DNA from: Sphagnum compactum
Lineage: Eukaryota > Bryophyta > Sphagnopsida > Sphagnales
DNA: 64,000 bases
Reading direction: 5' to 3'
Assembly: GCA_965153455.1 (NCBI GenBank)
Contig: OZ234504.1
Coordinates: 5,518,001-5,582,000 of the forward strand
In this document: positions 47,757-58,469 of the stretch, in pieces
Position numbering within the stretch: position 1 is the first letter of the stretch
Layout: each line of letters opens with the position of its first letter
Notes under the pieces: model-generated
Told to the model about the DNA's origin: nothing
The model's database searches: none
Seen by the model: only the letters and a program-made list of their open reading frames with translations
Translations under genes and position numbers: made by a program

Positions 47757-48104
47757 TCTTTATATATTAATTCAATAAGTCTGTCTGTGCGTCTGTTTGA
47801 CACGACAATTTTGCTGCAATTCTATGGCAGAATCGGCCTCTGCATTTTCTATGGCAGAACCGGGCAATGCATTTTCTATGACAGGGCTTGGTAACAGGGC
47901 GAAGGGGGGCCAGCACGGGGCGGGAAGTTAATTATATATAACAGGGGAAAGGGGGGGGGGGGGGGGATCAACGGGTTAAAGAATCGGAGTGGAAAATGCG
48001 AAGGACGAGGGGGGGGTCAACGGGGTAAAGAACCGGAGTGAGCAATGGGAAGGACCGGGCGGGGGGGAGCTCGACAGGTGCATTATGCACCGGGTTCACA
48101 CTAG
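47757..48104 (+). mobile_element. Non-autonomous Helitron, copy 2 (348 bp)
   Basis: The 5' end is A|TCTTTATATATTAATTCAATAAG, followed by TCTGTCTGTGCGTCTG. The 3' end has a perfect hairpin GGTGCA-TTA-TGCACC (48077-48091), 9 bases (GGGTTCACA), then CTAG (48101-48104) and a flanking T. These are the textbook Helitron termini. The interior holds a G18 run (about 47950-47967) and a G-rich tandem duplication (GTCAACGG-GTAAAGAA-CGGAGTG twice). No coding capacity. Confidence 0.85.
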
Positions 48105-48227
48105 TATCATAGTATGCGATGAAAGAACAAAACCCTAGTCGTTTCCTTTGGGATGAGTAGTGAGTATCATAGTGTAAGTTGTTTGACTATCCGTGTCTTT
48201 GCTTGTATATCCTTATTCGTCTTTGTT

Positions 48228-48300
48228 GCCCATTTAAAGGTCCGCAGATAGCCACCCATGAGCCATTTGAGACGTCATGTATGCCCTCACTCAAAAAAGT
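48228..48300 (+). mobile_element. Short fragment of the R2-like LINE
   Basis: This stretch (TTGCCCATTT, GATAGCCACCCATGA, then TTTGAGACGTCATGTATGCC and CTCACTCAAAAAAGTG) repeats 33175-33250 of the LINE relic almost base for base. That region lies just after the zinc-ribbon codons. A (GT)n tract follows directly. Confidence 0.85.
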
Positions 48301-48827
48301 GTGTGTGTGTGGGGGTTGTGGGTGGGTCCCTGCACTTTGCAGGTTCATATCCACTTGAACCATGGTACCAAAAGTGGGTGCTGGTTTGCCCAAGGCGATT
48401 CATTTATTTATTTTGACCTAAGAAGTGTTGTACCAAATTTTGATCAATCAAGCAATTTTTGTCAGAAATTGTTATAAACTTTGGTGGAGACTATTTTCCT
48501 GAGAATACTTATTCGGATTGAATGAAGCCAAAAACAAGCTCATATGGGCCATTTTTTAAACCTTATCAGGCATTTAGGGTTTAATAATGGGCCTTGGGGA
48601 CGCTGTTGGGGCCGAGGGGGGGGTGGAGAGGGTGGTGGTAATATTTGTGCTGCTTTGGTTAAGCAAAGTCGGTTGGAAACAAACAAAAGGTTGGTTCTTC
48701 TTAGGAGGCCAAGAAAGAGCTTCAGGTGTGGAGTACCTACATTGTAGTACATCACAAGCAACGTAGAGTTTACCTTAGAGATCAATTGTGACAAATATTC
48801 ATGTTGAACGAACCATATATGCTAGAG

Positions 48828-49111
48828 CCATGGTTCATAATTTGACGATAGTGTAATGTGATAACACAAACCATGTTTCATGACATACATCTTTGAGGTC
48901 AACTTTTATGGTTTCATTGATCTTATTTTAAGACCAATGTAGTGTTGATCATAATTTGACGATAGTGTAATGTGATGACACAAACCATGGTTCATGACAT
49001 ATATCTTGGACGTAAGCTTTGTGGTTGTTCATTGATCTTATTTAAGACCAATATGGTGTTGGATCATAATTTGACAAATAGTGTAATGTGATGACACAAC
49101 CATGGCTCATG
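48828..49111. repeat. Tandem array, period about 120 bp, about 2.3 copies
   Basis: Units begin TCATAATTTGACGATAGTGTAATGTGATGACACAAACCATG and continue through TTCATTGATCTTATTT-AAGACCAATGT. Starts are near 48834, 48952 and 49070. Confidence 0.85.
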
Positions 49112-50910
49112 ACCCATTTGTGAACAGAACTCTGAGTTTGGTCATACACATGGTGAGATTCAACAAAAACCTGCAAAAAAGTACATTAGCATTTAACGGG
49201 GTACGAAACTCAGAAAACCCATCAATTTTGGTGGTAAGCTGAGTTTCATCCTGTCTTTCCTTTTTCGTGTGCACCTCCACTGCTGCTACATATATTTTCA
49301 CTGCTCCTAACTGTACAATTACTGTAAGTAGTCTCGAACCTTGTGCATTAAATGCTGAGTATCAGCATTTCACACTAAGTTGTATCATTTCATAATGAGA
49401 TTTATTAAAATGTTTTTACTTTGCAGATACCACTGAAAGAGGGGATAGAGTGGGTGAAAGGAGGCCCAAAGACAGGGTGAAGAAGACAGGGATACTTTAC
49501 AACAAATTATATTATAGAGAAATGTTGTCAATTATTGAATACTTGTTCTGCCAATGGCAGAGTGGCCTAAAGCAAGAAGCTCCTAGTTTCCATCAACTTT
49601 TGTATTTTCCCCTCCCTTGGAATTTCCTTAAATTTCAACACTTCAAAGTTGTGCATAGTAGTGCCAAAGTGGCTGAGAAATGAAAATGGCACACAACTTC
49701 CATATGGCAAAATTCATATGCAAAAACATTTTTACATTTGTCATGGGGCAGTGACTTAGTACTCTCCAGCAAGCTTAGTACAAGTGAGGAAAACAAACAA
49801 ATTTCAAAAGAGGTTAGTACATATGAGGAAAAAAAACTCAAAAGAATCACAACATGAGAGTGTTATAATACAAGCATGAAACATGCCAGTGGATCATGAA
49901 TGGCAAGATCTGATCAGAACTTGGTTTGCTCTCAATTTCCAAGACATGCAAAAGAAGATCATATCGCCAAAGTATAAATTACCATCCTCATCATCATCAT
50001 CTTTTCTGAAGAAAAACCAGTGAAGGACACTTGGGTCGAAATTTTAAAGCTTCACAAATCAAATCCCTTTCAGAAATCCCACCAGCCAAAAAACACTTGA
50101 ATCTGAGACAATTCCACCACCTTGTCGACGCCCAACTTTCCAGCTCCTGAACAAAAACCTTCTTCCTGGGGATACTCTCCTCATGAAGAGATCCAGGGTG
50201 CCATTACCATTGTACCAGCTTCTTTGCAGCAGAAGCTGGCTTCAGTTTATATCCATCCATACCTAAAACAACAACAAATAAAATGGCTAACAAACTGTAC
50301 ACATAATAAAAGTTGCAGTTGGAAACAACTCAGATACTGTTTAAACCCCTGCAAATATGCACTCCTGCCTGTCCTGAAGAGTTCTATGAAATGAACAAAA
50401 GCCATCAGCATCCATGCACACAATTTTATCTCAAGAGCAATACCACTTTGAAATATATTTGAAATCAATGCAGAAACTGATGAAGTAAGTTGGGCCAAAA
50501 AGAAAGCAAGCAAGCAAGAATGAAAGAAGCAATGCACAGTCTCCTTGGATCTCAGGATGATGGTGTCATGAAAACTCCATGGAATCCATTCATAGCATTG
50601 CAGATGGCTATGTAGTAGTACAGCAATCAAATCAGTGCTAATCAGAATTTCTCTCCTGTACTCAACTGTGCACCCTACCCTACTATTGAGACACTCAATC
50701 CATGCAAGAGCCGCTGACAGACAGACAGACATTTGTCTTTCACAGCTAGCTGCTGGCTGACTGGCCAGCTCAAAGGAAGTTGAGCTCAATGGGTGCCTGA
50801 GTAAGTAAGTGAGCACTATTGGTTTCAATTGCAATTTAGCAGCTCACATTTTCTTTTCCGCATCATCATCATCATCATCATCATCTTCTTCTTCTTCTTC
50901 ATCACTGCGG
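49112..50910. other. Region beyond the GLK 3' end; no gene recognised
   Basis: Several frames up to 195 codons exist (for example 50247-50834 minus), but they start far from good context, have biased composition and match no family. The part near 51 kb is likely 3' UTR or downstream DNA of the minus-strand GLK gene. Confidence 0.4.
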
Positions 50911-50914
50911 CAAG

Positions 50915-51112
50915 AATTGAATGCTCATATGGTCACCCATGGCTGACTGACCATCAGATCTTCTTCTTCTTCATTGCTGCTGCTGCAAAAATTGAATGCT
51001 CACATGACCACCCATGGCAGACCCCATCTCTCTAGTACGCTTCATGACTGCAGTGAGAATTGAATGCTCACATGACCGACCACCCATGGCTGACTGACTC
51101 ACCCATCTCTAG
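50915..51112. repeat. Tandem array in the GLK 3' flank, three units of about 65-75 bp
   Basis: Each unit has AGAATTGAATGCTCACATG (or a close variant) followed by ACCACCCATGGCTGACTGA. The units are separated by (TTC)n or (CTG)n tracts. It lies about 0.5-0.7 kb after the GLK stop codon. Confidence 0.85.
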
Positions 51113-51593
51113 AGATCCATGCCCACAAGAATCCAGAATCAGAAACCTTATTCTTACAAAATGCATGAATCCCAGATCTCCTCATCATCATCCATTTTCA
51201 ACAGCTCCTCCTCTGCAGCTAATGTGCTAATTGAAGAAAAGCTCTTCTTCTTCTTCTTCCTCTGTGCTGCTTGCAGCAGCCAGCCAGCCTTCCTTGAAGA
51301 AGGAATCAACCCCGCATGCATTATTTCATCCAGCTCTTCTTGCAAGTGCATGATCCATGATGAGCCTCACCCATCACAGCTGCTGCTGTACTACTCTGTC
51401 TGTTGGTCTCCACGGCTGCAGATCTTGAAGATTCTTTTTATTCTACAAAAATGGCCTAACAACTGCACCCTGCAACAGGCAGCAGGAGCAGCAGCAGGAA
51501 CTGGGAATTGTCAGCAAATTTCTTCACACTGCAATTGCTCACATAGGGGCTGGGGCTGTGGTGATCTTCTAGTACTAGTGACTTGCTTGCTTG

Positions 51594-53603
51594 CTAGCAA
51601 GTGGAAGGAGACACCGTGTTGATCCCCTGTCTCTGGAGCTCCGCCATGACGCCCTCCATGGACGGTGGCTTCAGACCTAGCGGTGGTGGAGTCCAGGGAT
51701 TCGCAAGCGCTTCACTAATGGCAGCGTGCAAAATCACTTTGGAAAGTTGCGACTCACTGGGAGGGGTACTGCAGGAGGCAGCAACAGCGGCAGCAGCAGG
51801 AGCTCCAGTAGCCATGTCCTCAGATTCTTCTTCTTCGTATAAAGAATTACGCAAGAACATCGAGGTAGGCAAAGAAGCTTCATCGTCTGCTGCTGCAAAG
51901 AAACTATCCTCTGAAAAGCAGCAGCTGCTGCTGCTGCCATCTTCTTGCTGTAGTAGACTTACTGTGCTTGCACTCGACGGCATGGTGGCTAGAGGAACTC
52001 TCATGGGGTGGGGATAGACACTGCTGCAGCAAGCAGGCGCTTGCTGCAAAGCTGCAGCAGGATACTGCCAGTAGGAACCGTCAGGCGCTTGCCAGAAGGA
52101 AGGAGGATTCACAGCTTGTTGCTGCTGCCACAGATGCATACAAGAATGATCCACAGTGGGATATCCCCAGACCTTCAAGGGCATCGTCGTTGTCCTCAGC
52201 ACCGGTTGCTGCAGCATTGGGTAATGCGAGCTCGAGCTCATACGGGGCTGTATGGGAGGGTGAGAGTTATTGCTGTGGTGTTGCAGCACAAGAGGAACAA
52301 GATATGGCAATCCGTCAGCAGTGCCAGTGCTACTGCGCCTGCTGTTGCTGCTGCAACTGCTGCTTCTATTCCAAGAGGACGGAGGATAAGCTGCTCTTCT
52401 AGCATGGCTCCATGAAGCTGCCTCCGCTTCCCGAGCTGCTAGATGCCGTCTATGGGAGCGGTACTTCTGTAAATGGCTAGCAATGTTGTGTCGTGTGAGA
52501 CACTGCACTCCCATGAGCTCAAGAATCCGTGATGGGAAAGCTTTCTCTACACCCAACTGCTCCACCGCTTGCACGAAGCGACGGTGCAGCTCCGGCGTCC
52601 AGTCTACCTTGGCTTTCTTCTTGCCAGTAGCGGTAGCAGCAGCATTCTTTCCACCAGCTTTCCGACTGCTGCTGCTGCTGCTGCTGATCCGTTCTTCCTC
52701 CTTCTTCTCTCCGCTACTGCATTCCCCGCTCTCTGAACCCGAAGCAGTCGTGGTCGTGCTCTTAGTTACCTGATCAGCTAACAACGTGAACAACGACGCC
52801 TCCTCCTCAACAACGTCCTGCACGGCCCCTTGGCCGGAATCCAGAGTCTCAGAGGCGGATGCTGTAACGTGATCTATGACACATCCTCTTCCTCCCTGAG
52901 TAGCATCAAAAGACAAGTCCAAGCTCTGATCAGACTTGGAGAAATCCATGCACTGCGGCGAGAAACTCTCCCCATCCGTGACCACCCCGCCTCCTCCTCG
53001 ATTACCCTCCTCGCCTACATCCACACATGCACCCAGCAGCTCCTCACCTCCACCGGGCTTGCAGGGCGAATCTAAACACTCTGACGACTCTGCCTGCATG
53101 AAATCCAAACACTCCGAGACATCAATCTCGCTACGCTCTTCACTACCTGCTGCTGCTGCTGCTTCTTCTTCTTGGCAGCAGTCCTGCAGGCTGCGCGCGG
53201 CGGCGGACGTCGCACTTACAAGCTCAAAGCCGCAGCACTCATCGATTGGGACAGCATCCTGCACACAAGAAGAATGGTAACTGGCATGAGACGACGAGGC
53301 CGGCTCTGCAGCAGCAGCAGCAGCAGCATTTGGAAAGTTCTCCACCACCGCCGGCGCAGCAGGAGACGACGACGACAACGACAATAGACCCACTTCCAAT
53401 GCGTCGTCTACTGCACAACTCTCGGACCCCACTTCTGATTCAAAACCCGAGAAAATGAGAGGTTGCAATAAATCACAAGAAGGAACAATGCCGTTCTCCA
53501 CCTCCTCCTCGATCTCCTCCTTCTCCTCCGATTCTTCTTCTTCTGCTTCTGCTTCTTCTTCTTCTTCTTCACAGCTCTTCATTCCCTGATCTGTATAACC
53601 CAT
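51594..53603 (-). CDS. GLK: GOLDEN2-like (GLK) GARP transcription factor, intronless, 669 residues
   Basis: GLK factors activate nuclear genes for chloroplast development and chlorophyll synthesis. The GARP (Myb-like) DNA-binding domain spans residues about 331-384: [20 protein letters not shown], then [11 protein letters not shown] and [20 protein letters not shown]. It is followed by the GLK-specific AREAEAASW motif. Further on is [16 protein letters not shown], and at the C-terminus the GCT box (residues about 622-661: [30 protein letters not shown]). The N-terminal 330 residues are acidic and low in complexity (Glu, Ser and Ala runs) with no known fold, perhaps an activation region. The frame is open further upstream, but [11 protein letters not shown] at 53603 is the first plausible ATG; the extension before it looks like leader (MLFFLLFF..., CT-rich). 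The protein is longer than the roughly 420-residue angiosperm GLKs. It has no introns, unlike the multi-exon GLK genes of flowering plants. Confidence 0.93.
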   Translation of the reverse strand: MGYTDQGMKSCEEEEEEAEAEEEESEEKEEIEEEVENGIVPSCDLLQPLIFSGFESEVGSESCAVDDALEVGLLSLSSSSPAAPAVVENFPNAAAAAAAEPASSSHASYHSSCVQDAVPIDECCGFELVSATSAAARSLQDCCQEEEAAAAAGSEERSEIDVSECLDFMQAESSECLDSPCKPGGGEELLGACVDVGEEGNRGGGGVVTDGESFSPQCMDFSKSDQSLDLSFDATQGGRGCVIDHVTASASETLDSGQGAVQDVVEEEASLFTLLADQVTKSTTTTASGSESGECSSGEKKEEERISSSSSSSRKAGGKNAAATATGKKKAKVDWTPELHRRFVQAVEQLGVEKAFPSRILELMGVQCLTRHNIASHLQKYRSHRRHLAAREAEAASWSHARRAAYPPSSWNRSSSCSSNSRRSSTGTADGLPYLVPLVLQHHSNNSHPPIQPRMSSSSHYPMLQQPVLRTTTMPLKVWGYPTVDHSCMHLWQQQQAVNPPSFWQAPDGSYWQYPAAALQQAPACCSSVYPHPMRVPLATMPSSASTVSLLQQEDGSSSSCCFSEDSFFAAADDEASLPTSMFLRNSLYEEEESEDMATGAPAAAAVAASCSTPPSESQLSKVILHAAISEALANPWTPPPLGLKPPSMEGVMAELQRQGINTVSPSTC

Positions 53604-53953
53604 TTTCCATCTGTGTGACTCAACGCTGCTACAACTGCCGGCTGCCCACGATCTCTCGCCACCTTCTTCCCACGCGCGCCCCGCACACTCATGCCGATCA
53701 CCCAGACACGGAGTGCAGCATAAAGAAAAAAAAACAAAACAAAACAAAAAACAGAAGAACAACAAGAAGAACAACAAGAAGCTTTCCTATAACTCTCTCA
53801 TTCGCATCGATCCATTTCTAGCAGCTCCTGTGACGATACTACTACTTCTGCAGCAACAGCAGCAGGAGCGCCGGCTCACCGACTCTTCTCTCGCCTCGTG
53901 AATTTTGCAATCCACTGCGACGCTCACACCACAACTCTCGATCTTTCTCGCCC

Positions 53954-53958
<5 letters not shown>

Positions 53959-53984
<26 letters not shown>
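53959..53984. repeat. (GA)n tract in the GLK leader or core promoter
   Basis: On the gene's strand this is GAGAGA... about 355-380 bases before the ATG and about 40 bp downstream of the TATA-like box. It fits a GAGA-type promoter or leader element. Confidence 0.85.
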
Positions 53985-54021
53985 CTCCTCGACGCACATC
54001 CTTCGCCTAGGATCACAATAC

Positions 54022-54029
54022 TATATAAG
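54022..54029 (-). promoter_or_regulatory. TATA-like box, probably for GLK
   Basis: The minus strand reads CCTTATATAG, about 420 bases before the GLK ATG, which would put the start of transcription near 53990 by the (GA)n tract. The plus-strand reading (CTATATAAGG) is the better TATA consensus and would point into the minisatellite, so a divergent non-coding promoter is also possible. Confidence 0.45.
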
Positions 54030-54045
54030 GGCGCTCATTTTGCAT

Positions 54046-54760
54046 CCATCGAGCATCATCCAAACCCTGCCCGTGTATTCAACATCCACCAAAAGTATCC
54101 ATCCAAACCCTGCCCATTGTATTCATCATCCACCAAAATATCATCCAAACCATGCCTAATGTATTCATTATCCACCCAACTATCATCCAAACCCTGCCCA
54201 TGTATTCATCATCATCATCATCATCATCATCAAGTATAATCCAAATCCTGGCAATGTATTCACATCGCCCATCAATTATCATCCAAATCCTGCCCATGTA
54301 TTCATCATCCACCAAAGTATCCATCCATCCAAGCCCTGCCCGATGTATGTATTCACATCGCCCATCAAGTAAGTACCCATCCAAACTGCTGCTGCAAGGT
54401 ATTCATTCATTCATTCATCAGCCACCACAAAAGTATCCATCCAAACTGCTACGAAATGGTATCGTCATCCACCAGACAAGTATCCATCCAAACTGAAACA
54501 AACAGTGTCGTCATGCACCATGAAGTATCCATCCAAATTGCTGCAATTTGTCATCATTCATCCATCCATCCATCCAGTTTTCCAATCTCATTTGCTGCAA
54601 TGTATCAAATCATCCACAAAGTAATTCCCAATCCAATTTGCTGCAATGTATCATCATCCATAAAGTGCCATGGATATTGCTGCGATGGTATGACGATGAT
54701 GATGATCATCATCATCATCATCCATAAAGTCTCATCCAAATCGCCCCAATTGTCATACGC
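54046..54760. repeat. Diverged minisatellite upstream of GLK, about 14 units of about 40-60 bp
   Basis: The unit is (C)CATCCAAACCCTGCCCATG, TATTCATCATCCACCAAAAG, TAT. Later units replace CCCTGCCC by TGCTGCTGCAA or TTTGCTGCAATG. Internal CATC runs (for example about 54207-54232) have expanded. It begins right next to the TATA-like box at about 54022-54029. Confidence 0.9.
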
Positions 54761-54764
54761 CCAA

Positions 54765-55400
54765 TGTTTTCACACTTGGGGGGGCTTTTTTGTTAGTTCT
54801 TTTTCCGCGTCATCTAGTTCGCGTCCTGTAAGCGACTTCCACTCCCTGAATGCGCCGTCCGTGCTAACTGGTCCCTGTCCTTGGATTCGCATCCTTTCAC
54901 ACAAGTGGGCTCCTGGCTGCCCCTGCCAACCGGGCCTGCCAACCGGGCCTTTCTTGGTACATCGCTGCGTCCCGTCGTCGCTACTCCAAATTTGGGACGC
55001 ACATTTAGGCAAGCCATCATCCTACGGCGCACAGTCATCCCACCACACAGTCATCTGACGGACGTGTTTAAATCTCCCCTCCCCCGGTTAGCAACATTGT
55101 TTTATCACCTGTGGCTTTCGCTAACTACCCGCCGGTCTTCTGGCGACCAAGTGCCTCAAGTATCCCCCGGTTATTTAAAAGAATTCCAATTTCTTTTTCA
55201 GTGAGGCCCTGACAGAAAGTTTCTAGACAGTCTCGAAGGCACCTTATCGGGGCTTAATTTCTCCTCGGCGCAGGGCAGGGCAGGGCAGGGCGTTTTGAAA
55301 AGTGAGCATGTTTGCCTTTCTTTCCCCCTGTGATACCCGGCGGATACTGGATGGGTATCATGGGGAAAAATAATGTAAATTCCAAACACTTTTCTGCTTG
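54765..55400. other. GC-richer unique segment, no gene recognised
   Basis: It contrasts with the AT-rich DNA that follows. It contains a short duplication (CTGCCAACCGGGC twice, about 54924-54950) and a CAGGG repeat (55271-55292). Open frames on both strands (to about 200 codons) have no known domain. It may be a decayed gene or transposon piece. Confidence 0.4.
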
Positions 55401-57400
55401 TGCTTTTTACATTGGGTACTGTCTCTCTGCAAAGCCCTTAACCCTACACTTTTAGGTTTCTTTACTTCGGTACTAAGGGAACGACTAGGGAACGATGCAA
55501 AGTTCATGAAAGTTCCCACATTTTTTTTTTAGGGATGTTCATTAATTCACCATGTGTTTTAGGGTGTGAAGGGGCGAGTTCCTTTCATGGGAACTTCATG
55601 GGAACATTTCCTATATTAGTTGTTGTTGTTGTTGTTGTTGGTTTGAACTAGTGTTTTACATGGATATATCAAGGATACATCATTTCACCTGATTTATTTT
55701 CTTTGAAATGATCTACCTTCTAAATAGTGCATACCCTTCTTTTTTTCACATATACGGCATTTTTATAACCTATGCACACTATTTTGCATGCATAGGGCAT
55801 TTTGCAAAATTAGGTACAAATATAATCAAGGGCCTCATGAAATAGGGTTTAGAATAAATAAGAGCTATGTTTATATAACCTAACTATTACTTGGATTATA
55901 ACCTATAACTTTAAGAAGTTAAATTAAACTTTAGTATGGAAATAGCCAATGGTTATTTTGATCGTTTTATTTAGCTCTATTTTAAAGTTTTTTTTTTTTT
56001 TTCTAGGTGGGATAGGTGGTCATTTGTTTGTTTCACTTTTGGTTCCACTAGTTTCACTTGTAATGTGGATCAAAAGTGGGGAACATTACAATGAATGATA
56101 TGAATAAAAAATGGACAACATTGGTTCAAGTATATTTCTAAGTTTCTTCCTAGGTGCAAAAAGTGGCAATTGGATTTGAGGTTTTAAAATCGTTTGAATA
56201 ATTTCGACATGTAAACATTTTTCTCATTATTTAATTACAAAATCTATATATACCTATATATGTTAGGGGGTATATGTTAAAAGATATTTAAACCCCACCT
56301 TAAATCCTTGTCATGTGATACCATGTTGACGTTTACAGCTATCAATGTCCACATGTCACAAAAAATAACATAAAAACACCTTAATTAACACATCATACCT
56401 AAGTCACCCCTCTATTTCGGGCAAAGGTTCCCATGAGCTAGATAACAATGCAAAAAAAAAACATTTTTTGTGAAATCCAACTTGAATGACCATTTCAATT
56501 CTAAGGTGAAAGGATGAGTAAACCAAGTGCAAATGTGAATCCCATTGTTAATCACCTATTTGTAATCCCTCCAAATCTTTAGTTAAATGTGAATCATCAT
56601 GAAAGAAAAACATAAGATAGTTTTATTATTTAACCATAAAAATAGTTACTTAGGTTTATGTGCATCAAGGACAAAACCATTTTCCAATTAATACATTCTT
56701 TAATGGTAGTGTATGACATCCATATGTTACCCTTCAAAACATTTAGCACAAATCAACATAGTGGTAACCCTTGAAAATTGCATGCACAACATACACCATA
56801 GGCCAATAAGAACCACTACTAAGGACAGGTTAGTTCGGCCATCTACATTAAGAGATGACACGATGTGCAATTATGCATGCGGTCCTTCCATGTTTGACGT
56901 TTCAACCCTCCAACAACACCTTAAAAGGTAAAACCTTCTGCACATGCAAAATAACATGTCATGCAATCACATCAAACATAGTCCATGTTGTTTATTAAAA
57001 TACACATAATCACCTCCACAAATAGTGGTGTAACACAATGTATTTTGATGTTGAATAATTGTTAGATTTTCCATAGCTATTGTCATTACACATCGTAACA
57101 AGGCTACTTGATGTTCACATAGTTGAAGCCACACATTTAGATCATTTAAGATGATTATTGCCATTGCATCTTGTTGAATTGAAGCTCATAGTTTGGGTTC
57201 ATGGCCAAACAATAAAAAAATATAGTGAAAAGGATGCAAAAAAAGCTCACTAATTGAACTTATACTTTATATTTAACCATGGTAGTTACAAATCACAATT
57301 GAACTGTCATGGCCCTTTTGGAGCCCATATTTCCCCAAACCTTAATTCATTGTCTACACCACATGCTTAACTAACATGTATAACTTAGGATGGTATCACA
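55401..57400. other. AT-rich intergenic DNA, no gene recognised
   Basis: A (GTT)n tract lies at about 55620-55640. Small inverted matches such as TTCATGAAAGTTCCC and GGGAACTTCATGGGAA (about 55503 and 55590) are present. No coding signal was found. Confidence 0.45.
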
Positions 57401-57930
57401 AAGTTGTGTAATTCTTGAAACTCTCCATGGAATTTTGTAACTTAGTCAATGAATATTTTAATTAGAATCCCAAACCTACTAAATACCCTATTTGAAAATG
57501 CATAAACAACACCCTCATTGTTGCAATCCAACAATAGCACCAACTTTAGCCATTTTGAAAAATGTTCAATTATAACCAAAACATATTGGTTCTGTCACAC
57601 TATCAAATGCAATAGGTTAGCAAAATCTATTATGTAACATTTAACATCATTCATGTAAAACTTAACAAAACTAAGACTTGCCAACACCCAATCCATGACC
57701 TTTTAGAATTTTACAAGGGCGCTTATCAAACCAAATGGCAAGAATTACCATTGGTACAAACCATCTTTCCCATAAGGATCTATCCTTCAAAATGTTGTTT
57801 GACTTTGTCACCCTCCTTCAATGGCAATTAATGGTAGCCAAATTATAAGTCCAAGGTGTTGAACACTTTGGCTTGCTCAAAGGCATCAAAGATCTTCTTT
57901 GGTATGGTCATGGCATATTTGTCAAAACAC
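57400..57930 (-). mobile_element. Ty3/gypsy relic: reverse transcriptase and integrase pieces
   Basis: On the minus strand, through stops and frameshifts, the RT start reads IFDAFEQAKVFNTLDL, FGYH, LPLKEGDKVK, with FYMNDV standing for the YxDD motif. Next comes the integrase core QYVLVIIEHFSKWLKLV, NRVFSRFGIL and FHGEFQELHN (about 57594-57410), equivalent to V-EHFSKW-EL, VLSRFG and EFRGEFQELL. The RNase H region between them is missing. It is non-functional. Confidence 0.7.
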
Positions 57931-58430
57931 ATCTAGGTGCAAGCAAAATATTTTGTACATACTTGTTACTTTGTTTTCTACTTAAAAACACGAAAAAACA
58001 ATCCTTCTAACCTTCTTCTAACATCTCAAAACAAAATGAAAATTTTAATTTTTTTATGGGCATGTCAAATCTGCCTTTAGCTTTTCAAAGCAATTTGTGT
58101 CATATCATTTGGATTTGAAAAAGTACCCCAAAAGTATCCCAAACTATTACATCAGTTTTTAAGGATTGAAGATGATTTTAATTATGAAAACTAACTCGAT
58201 TAACCCAAAAATTATTATTATAATGTTCATCACATTAATATTGAGGTGCTTGATAAAAAAAAAATACTTACAAAAACATTTCGCCTACTTTCAAGTACTT
58301 GAATTTTATTTTTCAAACTACCATAAATTTTAGGTCCAATTCAAATATTTGCAAGTAGTTTTTTAAAACATATATATAACAATTTAACTTTTGAAATCCA
58401 TGCAAACAAAAGGTAAAAAACAATGTACCA

Positions 58431-58469
<39 letters not shown>

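Noticed and set aside
50247-50834. 195-codon minus-strand frame
   Set aside because: Cys/Leu/Phe-rich composition, no domain, located in the probable GLK 3' region. Open by chance.
51601-53458. Long plus-strand frames opposite GLK
   Set aside because: They are shadows of the GLK codon repeats (CAG, TTC, CTG) and have no conserved motifs.
53604-53777. Start of GLK at the first in-frame Met-like codon (53777), giving 727 residues
   Set aside because: The extra 58 residues ([17 protein letters not shown]...) come from a T-rich leader, are unlike any GLK N-terminus, and precede a plausible ATG at 53603.
54456-55058. 200-codon plus-strand frame after the minisatellite
   Set aside because: Its first part is minisatellite, and the rest has Ser/Pro/Cys-rich composition with a competing frame on the other strand. 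No family resemblance.
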